Program-made: the position numbers and the translations under genes
In this document: piece by piece, positions 1 through 9,375 of the stretch
How positions within the stretch are numbered: position 1 is the first letter of the stretch
Layout of the letters: every line of letters starts with the position of its first letter
From: an uncultured Rhizobiaceae group bacterium
GTDB lineage: Bacteria; Pseudomonadota; Alphaproteobacteria; Rhizobiales; Rhizobiaceae
Direction of reading: 5' to 3'
NCBI GenBank assembly: GCA_937930845.1
Contig: CALHBJ010000009.1
Location: forward strand, 80,662 to 144,661
Length of the DNA stretch: 64,000 nt
The notes under the pieces: generated by a model
Databases searched by the model: none
Seen by the model: the letters and a program-made list of their open reading frames with translations, nothing else
What the model was told of the DNA's origin: nothing

Positions 1-853
1 TTACATCCTTCACTACGGCTCTGAGGAACAAAAGCAAAAATGGCTTCCCCGGATGGCGTCCGGGGAGCTTATTGGCGCAATTGCCATGACAGAACCGGGG
101 GCCGGTTCAGACCTTCAAGGCGTTAAAACCACGGCTGTCAAAGACGGCAATCACTATAAGATCAACGGTTCCAAAACGTTCATCACAAATGGGCAGCACG
201 CAAATATCATTGTGGTTGTGGCGAAAACCGACCCGGCGCAGGGCGCCAAGGGCACATCATTGATTGTTTTTGAAACGGATGGTCTGGAAGGTTTTGAACG
301 GGGGCGCAATCTCGACAAGGTGGGATTGAAGTCAAACGACACGTCGGAACTTTTCTTCAACGATGTTCGGGTGCCAACCTCAAACTTGCTTGGTGCCGAA
401 GAAGGGCGCGGCTTTTTTCAACTGATGGAGCAATTGCCCCAAGAAAGGCTGTTAATTGCCAATCAAGCGATTTGTGCCATTGAGCGGGCGCTGGCGCTGA
501 CGGTTGACTATGTGAAAGAGCGGCGGGCCTTCGGCAAAACCATCATGGATTTCCAAAACACCCAATTCAAGCTGGCGGAATTGAAGACCGAAGCCAGCGT
601 GGCGCGCGTATTTGTGGACCATTGTGTGGAACGTCATCTGGAAGGCGGGCTCGACGCGACCACGGCCTCAATGGCTAAATATTGGGTCACCGATCTGCAA
701 TGCAAAGTGATGGACGAATGCGTCCAATTGCATGGTGGCTATGGCTATATGAACGAATACCCCATCGCCCGCATGTTCCGCGATGCCCGTGTTCAGCGCA
801 TCTATGGCGGCACCAATGAAATCATGAAAGTGCTGATCGCACGGAGCCTTTGA
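1..853 (+). CDS. Acyl-CoA dehydrogenase, long-chain type (5' end outside window)
   Basis: The reading frame is open from the first bases (frame 2, beginning YILHYGSEEQKQKWLP), so the gene is cut by the window edge and the internal ATG at 53 is not its start. It catalyses the FAD-dependent first step of beta-oxidation in the cytoplasm. Visible family signatures are AMTEPGAGSDLQG (substrate and FAD binding), the C-terminal FAD motif LHGGYGYMNEYP and RIYGGTNEIMK. The medium-chain catalytic Glu (YEGT) is Gly here, while MEQLPQERLLIA matches the alternative catalytic-Glu position of long-chain and isovaleryl enzymes. First visible gene of the beta-oxidation operon. Confidence 0.95.
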   Translation, partial: YILHYGSEEQKQKWLPRMASGELIGAIAMTEPGAGSDLQGVKTTAVKDGNHYKINGSKTFITNGQHANIIVVVAKTDPAQGAKGTSLIVFETDGLEGFERGRNLDKVGLKSNDTSELFFNDVRVPTSNLLGAEEGRGFFQLMEQLPQERLLIANQAICAIERALALTVDYVKERRAFGKTIMDFQNTQFKLAELKTEASVARVFVDHCVERHLEGGLDATTASMAKYWVTDLQCKVMDECVQLHGGYGYMNEYPIARMFRDARVQRIYGGTNEIMKVLIARSL

Positions 854-1299
854 TGAATATACCGGTCGATTTTTCCCCCGAAATGGCACCCCCTTCGGCG
901 CGCTGGATGGGAATGAATGTGCTCGAACATGACCGCGAGCGGATGTATTCAAAAGTGACGTTTGCGCCGACCAGGGACATGATCAATTTTGGTGGTGTCA
1001 TTCAGGGCGGGTTCCTCACCGCAATGATGGATGACGCGATGGGTTTCAACTGCTTCATCTCGCTGGGCATGAAAATGTCCATGGCGTCGATTGATCTCCA
1101 CACTCATTTCCTCAAGGCAGTTTCGCTTGGGCCGATTGCCGTTGAGGCCTGGGTCACCCGGGCTGGAAAATCCGTCGCGTTTTTAGAAGCCAAACTCTAT
1201 GATCAAACAGGAGAGTTGGCCGCCCGCTCAACTTCGAGCAGCAAATTGCGCGCCTTTAACGGTTTGCAATTTGAAACAGGTCAGGAGAGGGCTTCATGA
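853..1299 (+). CDS. PaaI-family hotdog thioesterase
   Basis: About 148 residues, a single hotdog fold of the PaaI/YdiI thioesterase type that hydrolyses acyl-CoA thioesters. The core motif reads GGVIQGGFLTAMMDDAMG. The usual HGG is QGG, but the helix Asp is retained. ATG 853 overlaps the stop of the acyl-CoA dehydrogenase (TGATG), so this start is preferred to the in-frame TTG at 850. It overlaps the next gene by an ATGA. In this operon it probably releases CoA from stalled or unusual acyl-CoA intermediates; the exact substrate cannot be read from sequence. Confidence 0.85.
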   Translation: MNIPVDFSPEMAPPSARWMGMNVLEHDRERMYSKVTFAPTRDMINFGGVIQGGFLTAMMDDAMGFNCFISLGMKMSMASIDLHTHFLKAVSLGPIAVEAWVTRAGKSVAFLEAKLYDQTGELAARSTSSSKLRAFNGLQFETGQERAS

Positions 1300-1910
1300 G
1301 CACTGAATTCTGGATCACCTCACTGGTCGTTGTTCTGTTACCAGGCACCGGCGTGCTCTACACAATCGCCTATGGCATTGGGCGGGGATTTTTGCCCTCG
1401 GTTGTGGCTGCTTTGGGCTGCACTTTGGGCATTGTGCCTCATATTCTGGCCAGCGTGTTGGGGCTGGCCGCCATATTGCACACCAGTGCGGTGTTGTTTC
1501 AGGCTGTGAAATATGCCGGAGTGCTGTACCTTTTCTATATGGCATGGGGGATGCTGCGCAGCGGTGGCCCGCTCACACTGGATGGTTCAAACACGCCAGC
1601 TGGATTTGGAAAGATCGTAACCTCCGGTTTTTTGATCAACATTCTAAACCCAAAACTCTCGGTGTTCTTTTTGGCATTTCTGCCGCAATTCGTAACGCCC
1701 CATGCCGCCAGCCCCCTGCTGGAAATGTTCGGCCTGGGCGCTTTGTTTATGGCACTCACTTTCATCGTGTTCGTGGGGTACGGTTATCTGGCCGCAACCG
1801 CCCGGGCGCACATCATCACCAAACCAACCGTATTGCGTTGGATGAAAAACAGCTTTGCTGGCGCATTTGCCCTGTTGGGCCTGCGCCTGGCCTTTGCTGA
1901 ACAGAGGTAA
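1296..1910 (+). CDS. LysE/RhtB-family amino-acid exporter
   Basis: This 204-residue protein has about six hydrophobic segments and the LysE-family N-terminus LLPGTGVLYTIAYGIGRG, followed by a conserved NPK segment (LINILNPKLSVFFLAFLPQ). The family exports amino acids and related small molecules across the inner membrane by proton exchange. A strong Shine-Dalgarno sequence (AGGAGAGG at 1283-1290) supports ATG 1296, which overlaps the preceding stop by four bases. Its place inside a beta-oxidation operon is common in alphaproteobacteria but gives no clue to substrate. Confidence 0.88.
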   Translation: MSTEFWITSLVVVLLPGTGVLYTIAYGIGRGFLPSVVAALGCTLGIVPHILASVLGLAAILHTSAVLFQAVKYAGVLYLFYMAWGMLRSGGPLTLDGSNTPAGFGKIVTSGFLINILNPKLSVFFLAFLPQFVTPHAASPLLEMFGLGALFMALTFIVFVGYGYLAATARAHIITKPTVLRWMKNSFAGAFALLGLRLAFAEQR

Positions 1911-1913
1911 TTC

Positions 1914-2552
1914 ATGGCCGATTATACGCTGCATTGTTTCCTGGAATCCGGCAATTCCTACAAGCCGGCACTGATGCTGGAACTGGCCGGGGCCGATTGG
2001 GATGCCCGCTGGGTGAATTTTTTCAAAGGCGAACACCGCTCGCCGGAATATCTGGCCCAAAACGAAATGGGCGAAGTGCCCCTTTTGATCGACCATTCCC
2101 AAGGGGATGTGCCCGTTTCCCAGTCTGGCGTCATTCTGTGGCATCTGGCTGAACGATTTACTCAGTTTGCTGCAGATAATGCCGCGGACAATCGCGAAGT
2201 ATTGCGCTGGGTTCTGTTCGACAATCACAAACTCACCGGCAATGTGGCTACCTATCGGTTTCTGCACAAATTCATGGAAAAAGGTGAAACGCCTGAAGGT
2301 CAGTTCACCCAGGGGCGCATGATTCAGGCGCTTAAGGTGCTGAACCGCCGCCTGGATGGTCGCGATTGGGTCGCGGCGGACAAGGTGACAATCGCCGACA
2401 TATCCCTTTGTGGATATTTGTTCTGGCCAGACCATTTTGGCGTTGATTGGGCCGATTATCCCCATATCGGCGCCTGGCTGAAACGTATCGAAGACCTACC
2501 TAATTATTCAAAACCTGAAAACATATTGCCGTCCGGACCTTCCGGCAGCTGA
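1914..2552 (+). CDS. Glutathione S-transferase family protein
   Basis: A 212-residue soluble protein with an N-terminal thioredoxin-like domain (residues about 1-80). It contains EVPLLID (cis-Pro loop) and QSGVILWHLAERF (glutathione gamma-Glu binding), followed by an all-helical C-terminal domain with VTIADISL, the usual GST N-capping-box region. It starts three bases after the exporter stop. The substrate is unknown. Within the operon it may detoxify reactive enoyl or epoxide intermediates, which is inference only. Confidence 0.88.
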   Translation: MADYTLHCFLESGNSYKPALMLELAGADWDARWVNFFKGEHRSPEYLAQNEMGEVPLLIDHSQGDVPVSQSGVILWHLAERFTQFAADNAADNREVLRWVLFDNHKLTGNVATYRFLHKFMEKGETPEGQFTQGRMIQALKVLNRRLDGRDWVAADKVTIADISLCGYLFWPDHFGVDWADYPHIGAWLKRIEDLPNYSKPENILPSGPSGS

Positions 2553-2562
2553 GGAGACAAAA

Positions 2563-3771
2563 ATGGCTGACGCATTCATTTATGACCATGTGCGCACGCC
2601 GCGCGGACGCGGCAAAAAAGACGGATCGCTGCATGAGGTTCCGACCAATCATCTTGCCGCCGGTGTTCTGGAGAGCCTGCGCGACCGCAATGGCCTGGAC
2701 ACCAAACTGGTGGACGATGTGGTGTTTGGTTGTGTTGATCCGGTCAAGGAAGCCGGTGGCGATATCACCAGAACTGCCGTGTTGCAGGCCGGATATGACG
2801 AAAGCGTTGCCGGTATTCAACTGAACCGCTATTGCGCTTCGGGCCTCGATTCCGTCAATTTTGCCGCTTCGAAAATCATGGCAGGTGCCGATGATGTGGC
2901 AATCGGCGGGGGTGTTGAAAGCATGTCGCGGGTTGGCATTGGTGCGGCAGGCAATGCCTGGCCCATGGACCCCACCATTGCGGTGCCTTCTTATTTTGTG
3001 CCCCAGGGTATTTCTGCCGACATTATTGCAAGCAAGCACGGCTTCACCCGTGACGATGTGGACGCTTATGCGGTGGAAAGCCAAAAGCGGGCGGCCCAGT
3101 CCTGGGAAGATGGCCGGTTTAAGAACTCCATCGCGCCGGTGAAGGACATTAATGGCCTTACACTTCTGGACCATGATGAACACATGCGCCCCGGCACGGA
3201 CATGCAGTCCCTGGGCGGTCTCAACGCTTCATTTGCCATGATGGGTGAACTGGGCGGCTTTGATGCGGTTGCAATCCAGCGCTACCCGGAACTTGAAGAA
3301 ATCACTCACGTGCACCATGCAGGCAATTCATCGGGCATCGTGGATGGTTCCGCAGCTGTTCTGCTGGGTTCCAAAGAGGGTGGCAAGGCGATGGGTCTGA
3401 AGCCACGCGCCCGTATTCGCGCTTTCACAAATATCGGTTCCGAGCCAGCCATCATGCTCACCGGCCCGGTGGATGTGACGCGCAAGCTTTTGAAAAAAGC
3501 CGATATGAAGGTCGAAGACATCGACCTGTTCGAACTCAATGAAGCATTTGCTTCCGTTGTGTTGCGCTACATGCAGGCATTTGAAATTCCCCACGACAAA
3601 ATCAACGTGTGTGGCGGTGCCATCGCCATGGGCCACCCGCTGGGTGCCACGGGGGCAATGATCCTGGGCACAGTTCTGGACGAACTGGAACGGCGCGATC
3701 TCAACACCGCGCTTGTGACCCTGTGCATCGGCGCAGGCATGGGCACGGCCACAATTATCGAACGGGTGTGA
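2563..3771 (+). CDS. Acetyl-CoA acyltransferase (thiolase II family)
   Basis: A 402-residue cytoplasmic thiolase that cleaves 3-ketoacyl-CoA with CoA, or runs in reverse. The acylated cysteine is Cys91 in NRYCASGLDS. The C-terminal half carries NEAFASVV, GGAIAMGHPLGATGA (catalytic His) and LCIGAGMGTATI (second catalytic Cys). A GGAGA sequence at 2552-2556 precedes ATG 2563. It lies nine bases before the multifunctional enzyme; together they make the last three steps of beta-oxidation, as in fadA/fadB pairs. The length is typical of the family. Confidence 0.95.
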   Translation: MADAFIYDHVRTPRGRGKKDGSLHEVPTNHLAAGVLESLRDRNGLDTKLVDDVVFGCVDPVKEAGGDITRTAVLQAGYDESVAGIQLNRYCASGLDSVNFAASKIMAGADDVAIGGGVESMSRVGIGAAGNAWPMDPTIAVPSYFVPQGISADIIASKHGFTRDDVDAYAVESQKRAAQSWEDGRFKNSIAPVKDINGLTLLDHDEHMRPGTDMQSLGGLNASFAMMGELGGFDAVAIQRYPELEEITHVHHAGNSSGIVDGSAAVLLGSKEGGKAMGLKPRARIRAFTNIGSEPAIMLTGPVDVTRKLLKKADMKVEDIDLFELNEAFASVVLRYMQAFEIPHDKINVCGGAIAMGHPLGATGAMILGTVLDELERRDLNTALVTLCIGAGMGTATIIERV

Positions 3772-3780
3772 GGAAAAACC

Positions 3781-5979
3781 ATGAAGAACTTTACACTTGA
3801 AAAAGACGCCGACGGCATTGCGCTCATCACCTGGGACATGCCCGGCAAATCCATGAACGTCATCGATGCCACCATGATGGATGAATTCGATGCGCTGATC
3901 GACAATGTGGCCGGTGACGACAGCATTAAAGGGGCGGTGATCACGTCTGGCAAAAAGGCGTTTGGTGCCGGGGCCGATCTGACGATGCTGCAAAACATCA
4001 TGGGCGAATACGCCGCCCAAAAAGCCAAGGACGAACAGGCTGCCGCGCAGACATTGTTTGATGGTGCATATCGCCTCAACCAGACCCTGCGCCGCCTGGA
4101 AGCTGGTGACAAGCCATGGGTGGCTGCCCTTAACGGCATGGCGCTTGGCGGCTGTCTTGAAATCGCCCTTGCCTGCCATGCGCGGGTTTCCACCGATGAC
4201 GAAAAGGCCACCTATGGCCTGCCGGAAGTCAAGGTGGGCCTGTTGCCCGGTGGTGGTGGCACCCAGCGCATTGCCCGCCTTGTGAACCCGCAAGATGGCA
4301 TGCAAATGCTGTTGCAGGGCAAGGCGCATCCACCCAAAAAAGCCAAGCAGCTTGGGTTCATCACCGAAATTGTGCCCGCAGCTGAGGTGGTCGAGACCGC
4401 CAAACAGATGATCCGCGATGGTTTGAAGGCCGAAGCTCCCTGGGACCAAAAGGGCTTTAAAGCACCTATTAATGTTTGGTCCCCCGCCGGGGTGCAGATG
4501 CTTTCTGCGGGCAACGCGATTTTGCGCAAGGAAACCTATGCGAATTATCCAAACGCGCTGAACATCATGAAATGCGTTTATGAGGGTTTGCTGCTCCCCT
4601 TCGATACGGCGCTGAAAGTGGAGAGTCGGTATTTCGCGCATACTTTGACGACGCCAGAAGCCAAGGCGATGATCCGCTCCCTGTTCGTCAATATGCAGGA
4701 ACTGAACAAAGGGGCACGCCGCCCTGATGTTGCCAAACAAGAACTCAAAAAAGTAGGTGTTATCGGTGCAGGCTTTATGGGCGCTGGCATTGCCTATGTA
4801 ACGGCCAAGGCCGGTCTTGAGGTGGTTCTTCTGGACCGGGACAAAGAAGCGGCTGAGAAAGGCAAGGCCTATTCCGAAGGATTGCTGGACAAAGCGATTT
4901 CGCGCAAACGCTCCACCCCGGAAAAGAAAGAGGCCCTGCTCAATCTGATCACTGCCACCGACGATTACGCTGCCCTGGAAGGCTGTGATCTGGTTGTGGA
5001 AGCGGTGTTTGAAGACAAGGGCATCAAAAAGGCTGTCACGGAAAGCACCGAAGCGGTTATCAGCGACACGGCTATCTTTGCGTCCAATACGTCCACCATT
5101 CCAATTACGGAACTGGCGCAGGCTTCTTCACGGGCCAAAAACTTTGTCGGCATCCACTTCTTCTCACCGGTGGACCGGATGATGCTTGTAGAAATCATCA
5201 TGGGTGAAGAAACCGGCGACGAAGCGCTGGCAATGGCAATCGACTATGTTCTGGCGATCAAGAAAACGCCTATCGTGGTCAATGATTCCCGTGGCTTTTA
5301 CGTCAACCGTTGTGTCATGCGCTATATGAACGAAGCCTGGAACATGCTTGCCGATGGCGTCCCTGCACCCATGGTGGAAAATGCCGCCAAAATGGTGGGC
5401 ATGCCGGTTGGGCCGCTGACGTTGAATGACGAAGTGGCCATTGATCTGTCGCAAAAGGTGATCAAGCAAACCATTGCTGATCTGGGACAAGGCGCGGTTG
5501 ATCCGCGTCACGTGTCTTTGGTCAATACACTGGTGGATGACCATGGCCGGTTGGGCAAAAAGGCTGGCAAAGGTTTCTTCGACTACCCGGAAAAGCCCGG
5601 CAAAAAGAAACTGTGGCCGGAATTGAAGAACCTGTTCCCGCAGCTCGACCCCGATACGATTGATGTTGGTGATTTGAAAGACCGGTATCTTTATACGATT
5701 GCGATGGAAGCCGCGCGCACCGTTGAAGAACAGGTGGTAACCGATATTCGTGAGGCGGATGTGGGAGCGATTCTGGGATTTGGTTTTGCCCCTTATACGG
5801 GCGGTCCGCTGTCTTTCATCGATGAAATTGGTCTTGCCGCATTCAAATCGAGAGCCGAGGAACTCGCCAAGGAATATGGCGATCACTTTGCCCCGATCGA
5901 TCTGATCAAGGATATGGCAGCAAAAGGCGACACATTTTACGGTCGCTTTGGATTTGGAGAAGATCAGGCAGCTGCCTGA
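3781..5979 (+). CDS. Enoyl-CoA hydratase / 3-hydroxyacyl-CoA dehydrogenase, FadB/FadJ type
   Basis: A 732-residue two-part enzyme. Residues about 1-190 form a crotonase domain, with FGAGADLTML (oxyanion hole) and GGCLEIALACH plus LPEVKVGLLPGGGG carrying the two acid residues. From about residue 320 there is an NAD-binding 3-hydroxyacyl-CoA dehydrogenase domain (VGVIGAGFMGAGIA), with catalytic IHFFSPVDRM and the C-terminal HAD repeats. It hydrates trans-2-enoyl-CoA and oxidises the L-3-hydroxy product to the substrate of the preceding thiolase. Last gene of the operon; a terminator follows 34 bases downstream. Confidence 0.95.
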   Translation: MKNFTLEKDADGIALITWDMPGKSMNVIDATMMDEFDALIDNVAGDDSIKGAVITSGKKAFGAGADLTMLQNIMGEYAAQKAKDEQAAAQTLFDGAYRLNQTLRRLEAGDKPWVAALNGMALGGCLEIALACHARVSTDDEKATYGLPEVKVGLLPGGGGTQRIARLVNPQDGMQMLLQGKAHPPKKAKQLGFITEIVPAAEVVETAKQMIRDGLKAEAPWDQKGFKAPINVWSPAGVQMLSAGNAILRKETYANYPNALNIMKCVYEGLLLPFDTALKVESRYFAHTLTTPEAKAMIRSLFVNMQELNKGARRPDVAKQELKKVGVIGAGFMGAGIAYVTAKAGLEVVLLDRDKEAAEKGKAYSEGLLDKAISRKRSTPEKKEALLNLITATDDYAALEGCDLVVEAVFEDKGIKKAVTESTEAVISDTAIFASNTSTIPITELAQASSRAKNFVGIHFFSPVDRMMLVEIIMGEETGDEALAMAIDYVLAIKKTPIVVNDSRGFYVNRCVMRYMNEAWNMLADGVPAPMVENAAKMVGMPVGPLTLNDEVAIDLSQKVIKQTIADLGQGAVDPRHVSLVNTLVDDHGRLGKKAGKGFFDYPEKPGKKKLWPELKNLFPQLDPDTIDVGDLKDRYLYTIAMEAARTVEEQVVTDIREADVGAILGFGFAPYTGGPLSFIDEIGLAAFKSRAEELAKEYGDHFAPIDLIKDMAAKGDTFYGRFGFGEDQAAA

Positions 5980-6012
5980 TTTCCTTACCTTTATATAAGC
6001 GTAATAAAGAAT

Positions 6013-6038
6013 GCCGGGGCGAAAGCCCCGGCTTTTTT
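6013..6038 (+). terminator. Rho-independent terminator of the beta-oxidation operon
   Basis: A perfect 8-bp stem GCCGGGGC/GCCCCGGC with a GAAA tetraloop is followed directly by six T residues, 34 bases after the stop of the FadB-like gene. This is a textbook intrinsic terminator. Confidence 0.93.
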
Positions 6039-6201
6039 GATTCAGACATTAACCACACAAATAGTTCATCTGCGAAAATCGTCGGAACACGTTCTATCCT
6101 GATATACTGGTTTCCTACCTGCACTGGCCGTTCTGTTTTGACTGGCACTGGCCGGATACTGGCTAAGCTCTTGGCCGAGGGACCAATTGGGGACGGGAAA
6201 A

Positions 6202-7509
6202 GTGGACGAACTTGCCGCCGATATATACATCAACACCCGCAATGGCGTCGAAGACGAACCAATGGTGAGACCCATTGTGCCGGTTTCGTCATCGGGTGTT
6301 GACGAAGGCTCACAAACAAAAACTACATCTGGTCCGTGGCGTATTGAAACCCTGAATTCCTTTGGCGAAATTCAAAACAATGCCTACCGCTGGCAGGAAT
6401 TGGAGACTTCCTGCACCGATCCGCAAACGCCATTTCAAAGCTTTGCCTGGTGCTCCAGCTGGTGCGACGTTTATGCGCGCACCAGGCCCGGCACGGTGGA
6501 ACCCCAGGTCTTTCTGATTTTCAAAGGTGACATTCTGGTAGCTTTGTTGCCCTTGATGGTTGAGACCCATATGGGAGCACGGGTGCTTACTGTTTTGGGG
6601 GAACCCCATTCACAAATCGCCAATATACTGGTGCGCGATGGATATGATTGCAGCGATGGCCTGAATCTTTGCCTGCAACAGGTTGCCCTGGTCGCCCACG
6701 CAGACGTCATTGCCATTGGGCCAATTCCCCAGGACTCTGTGCTGCTTACCGCTATGCATGGGGACGCTTTGTCGGCGGACCCTGCGGAATATTTGTCCCT
6801 GCATGACCGGCTCAAGGATGACGCACCCACCGACCTGCTCGCATCCATGTCGAAAAACCGGCGCAAGGATTTCAACCGAAAACGCCGCCTGCTGGAGGCG
6901 CGGGGCAAGGTGACATTTGATGTGATCAACGCCAGTGACCCTGCCTTTTCGGACACAGTCCAACGCGCACTTGACCTCAAACGCGACTGGCTAAAGCGGG
7001 AAAATATTTTCTCACTGGGGCTGACACGCGACGGTGTCGATGAATTTTTGGCCCAATTGCCACGGACCGCCACTGGGTTTCAGGCAGAGCTTGAAATACT
7101 CAAACTGAATGATGACGTTGTTGCAATCACCATAAACTTGGTCGGTAAAGGTCTGCGCCACTGCTACCTCACCGCCTATGATATGGCTTATTTCGAATGT
7201 TCTCCCGGCACCCAAATATTGGTGTCATCCCTGTTGAACGCCGCGCAGAATGGGGAAACCGCCTATAGTTTTTTAGGATATCCAACGCCGTTCAAGGCGA
7301 TGTGGACCAATGATACAATCGGGCTGTTGCGCTATCAGCAAGCACTCACGGTTAAGGGTAAAGTCTGGCTTTATGCTTGGACACGCGGGTTGCGGCCCTT
7401 TGCCAAAAAGCTCGTCAGCGCCCTGCGTGCCGGATCGCCATTGCCCATTCTTGGGCAATTGGGAGCATTGACGACAAAATTACTTTCAACGCTGGGTCGA
7501 AAGCGGTAA
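6202..7509 (+). CDS. GNAT-family acetyltransferase, CelD/BcsL-like
   Basis: About 435 residues resembling the CelD-like acetyltransferase family (PF13480-type, two tandem GNAT-like halves) found with cellulose or exopolysaccharide functions. Recognisable parts are FQSFAWCSSWCDVY near the N-terminus, MSKNRRKDFNRKRRLLE in the middle, and a C-terminal half with AITINLVGKGLRHCYLTAYD and FLGYPTPFKAMWT. GTG 6202 is preferred because GGACGGG lies five bases upstream; TTG 6187 and ATG 6262 are alternatives. No polysaccharide genes are nearby, so the acceptor is unknown. Confidence 0.75.
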   Translation: MDELAADIYINTRNGVEDEPMVRPIVPVSSSGVDEGSQTKTTSGPWRIETLNSFGEIQNNAYRWQELETSCTDPQTPFQSFAWCSSWCDVYARTRPGTVEPQVFLIFKGDILVALLPLMVETHMGARVLTVLGEPHSQIANILVRDGYDCSDGLNLCLQQVALVAHADVIAIGPIPQDSVLLTAMHGDALSADPAEYLSLHDRLKDDAPTDLLASMSKNRRKDFNRKRRLLEARGKVTFDVINASDPAFSDTVQRALDLKRDWLKRENIFSLGLTRDGVDEFLAQLPRTATGFQAELEILKLNDDVVAITINLVGKGLRHCYLTAYDMAYFECSPGTQILVSSLLNAAQNGETAYSFLGYPTPFKAMWTNDTIGLLRYQQALTVKGKVWLYAWTRGLRPFAKKLVSALRAGSPLPILGQLGALTTKLLSTLGRKR

Positions 7510-7552
7510 CCCATTCCGCAGACTAAGGTCACGACCCTGGAGCTTGAAACAC

Positions 7553-8170
7553 ATGGCAACGCAACTCGACTATTATTTTTTTGGGGCATCCCCCTTCACC
7601 TATCTGGGTCACCAGGCCGTGCGCGATGTGGCCAGCAAGCATGGGGTCAAACTGGCGTATAAGCCGGTTAATCTGTTCGCACTTTGGGAAGAATCCGGTG
7701 CTGTTCCCCCTGGGCAGCGTCCGCCAGTTCGCCAGCGCTATCGCTTGCTCGAACTCCAGCGCGTTGCGGAAATGCGTGGTTTACCGATCAACCTGAAGCC
7801 AAAATTTTTTCCAGCAGATACGACTTTGGCCGATTCCTGCGCCATTGCCATTTCGGCCCGCGACGAAGATCCAGGCGACTATCTGGGGCTGATTTTCAAA
7901 GGCGTTTGGGTCGATGAGGCCAATATGGCCGATGAAGCTGAGGTCGCCGATCGTCTTGCCGCCAGCGGCTTTGATCCCGATACCATTATCAACGCGGCAA
8001 AATCTGACGAAACAGCGGCTGTGCGAAACGCCAATTCAGCAGATGCCATCAAGCAAGATGCTGTAGGTGTGCCCGCCTATGTCCTCAATGGCGAAGTGTT
8101 CTGGGGTCAGGACCGGATAGAATTCATCGACCATGCCCTGACAAGTGGTCGTCCGCCCTATACGGCCTGA
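7553..8170 (+). CDS. 2-hydroxychromene-2-carboxylate isomerase-like DsbA-family protein
   Basis: About 205 residues with a DsbA/GST-kappa thioredoxin fold. It opens with DYYFFGASPFTYLGH, where the Ser-Pro-Phe-Thr element marks the catalytic Ser of HCCA isomerases in place of the DsbA Cys pair, and ends with VGVPAYVLNGEVFWGQDRIEF. Family members isomerise hydroxychromene carboxylates or related ring-cleavage products using glutathione. It is a stand-alone gene here, far from the aromatic cluster, so a generic GSH-dependent isomerase is the safe call. Confidence 0.82.
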   Translation: MATQLDYYFFGASPFTYLGHQAVRDVASKHGVKLAYKPVNLFALWEESGAVPPGQRPPVRQRYRLLELQRVAEMRGLPINLKPKFFPADTTLADSCAIAISARDEDPGDYLGLIFKGVWVDEANMADEAEVADRLAASGFDPDTIINAAKSDETAAVRNANSADAIKQDAVGVPAYVLNGEVFWGQDRIEFIDHALTSGRPPYTA

Positions 8171-8208
8171 TATTAGCCGACTGATTGCGAACCAAACATC
8201 CACAGCGT

Positions 8209-8250
8209 CACATTCGTGTGTCTGGACAAGTGCGACATACAGTCATATGT
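8209..8250 (+). promoter_or_regulatory. Short palindromes upstream of the S24 regulator (possible operator)
   Basis: Two small dyads, CACATTCGTGTG (8209-8220) and ACATA-N6-TATGT (8235-8250), lie 39-80 bases before the start of the S24-peptidase regulator. Regulators of this type often bind their own promoter. The sites are short and could be chance. Confidence 0.3.
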
Positions 8251-8288
8251 AGGATAAAATTCCTGTAATCGGCAAATCCGAGCGACAC

Positions 8289-8987
8289 ATGTTTTCACAC
8301 CGGCAGGTATGGGCGGCAATAGATTCACTGGCGCAACAGCACGACATGTCGGTTTCCCGGCTGGCGCGCAATGCCGGACTGGATGCAACGACTTTCAATA
8401 AATCAAAGCGCGTGTCGGCGGATGGGCGCCAGCGTTGGCCTTCCACAGAATCCCTCAACAAGATCATGCAGGCAACCAACACTTCCCTGGAAGCGTTTAC
8501 GGAACTGATGCAGGACGACAAACGTTCCTTCGCGGAACGCTTTGAGCGCCTTGGACTGGCATCCGGGTTCGGTGAAAGTGGCCAAGCGCCTTTCAACAGG
8601 CCCGTCTCCATTCCCCTGCTGGGGCTGGCACAGGCTGGCAGTGGCGGTTTTTTTGACGATGCCGGCCTGCCATCCGGCGAAGGTTGGGATGCTGTGGATT
8701 TTCCCAAGCCGGACGGTGAATCCATCTATGCTTTGGAAATTTCAGGCGACAGCATGTTGCCGCTCTACCGTGATGGAGACCGCATCATCGTTTCACCCAC
8801 CGCCTCTATTCGACGCGGTGACCGCATCGTGGTGCGCACCAATGAGGGTGAGGTCATGGCCAAAATTCTGGTGCGCAGAACCGCCAGCCTGATTGAGTTG
8901 GAATCCGCCAATCCCGACCATGAAAACCGTTCCGTTTCCCTGCAGGAAGTGGACTGGATCGCGCGCATTGTGTGGGCCAGTCAATAG
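8289..8987 (+). CDS. HTH transcriptional regulator with LexA-like S24 peptidase domain
   Basis: This 232-residue protein has an N-terminal helix-turn-helix (residues about 5-65, SVSRLARNAGLDATTFNKSK). A C-terminal S24 peptidase/signal-peptidase-like domain carries the catalytic Ser in SGDSMLPLYRDGD and the Lys in EVMAKILVRR. The family includes phage-type CI/LexA-like repressors inactivated by self-cleavage, but in Rhizobiales this architecture is a conserved chromosomal gene whose role is poorly known. Both catalytic residues are present, so self-cleavage is possible. Followed after one base by a VOC-family gene. Confidence 0.88.
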   Translation: MFSHRQVWAAIDSLAQQHDMSVSRLARNAGLDATTFNKSKRVSADGRQRWPSTESLNKIMQATNTSLEAFTELMQDDKRSFAERFERLGLASGFGESGQAPFNRPVSIPLLGLAQAGSGGFFDDAGLPSGEGWDAVDFPKPDGESIYALEISGDSMLPLYRDGDRIIVSPTASIRRGDRIVVRTNEGEVMAKILVRRTASLIELESANPDHENRSVSLQEVDWIARIVWASQ

Positions 8988-8988
8988 G

Positions 8989-9375
8989 ATGGACCGCCTG
9001 TTTTTCAGTATCCTGAGCGAGGATGTGAAACAGGCCGCGTCTTTCTATATTGACCTGCTGGACATGCATGTGCATTTCGACAGCGATTGGTTTGTCATTT
9101 TAAAACCCTCCCCCAACAGTCCAATCGAAATGGGCATAATCGACAAACATCACGAAATTGCACCGGGCGATGCCGTGGCTGAACGCCCATCAGGCGTGCT
9201 ACCGACCTTTGTGGTTGACGATGTCGAAGTGATTTTCACCAAAGCCAAAGCCATGGGCGCGACAATCATCGAACCGCCAGCGGATATGTTTTACGGTCAA
9301 CGGCGTTTGCTGTTGCGTGACAGGGACGCAATGGTGATCGACATATCCTCACCCACGGCACGGCCACCTGGCTAA
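8989..9375 (+). CDS. VOC-family (glyoxalase/bleomycin resistance-like) protein
   Basis: A 128-residue single-domain VOC protein ([20 protein letters not shown] at the start, [17 protein letters not shown] in the second beta-alpha unit). The start is ATG 8989, one base after the regulator's stop; the longer open frame upstream overlaps that gene and is discarded. VOC proteins bind metals and act as lyases, dioxygenases or drug-binding proteins; none is assignable here. It overlaps the convergent lysyl-tRNA synthetase gene by four bases. Confidence 0.8.
   Translation: MDRLFFSILSEDVKQAASFYIDLLDMHVHFDSDWFVILKPSPNSPIEMGIIDKHHEIAPGDAVAERPSGVLPTFVVDDVEVIFTKAKAMGATIIEPPADMFYGQRRLLLRDRDAMVIDISSPTARPPG

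Noticed and set aside
3328..4740. 470-codon open frame antisense to the thiolase and FadB-like genes
   Set aside because: It mirrors two clearly recognisable enzymes on the plus strand; the His-rich product resembles no family and reflects codon bias.
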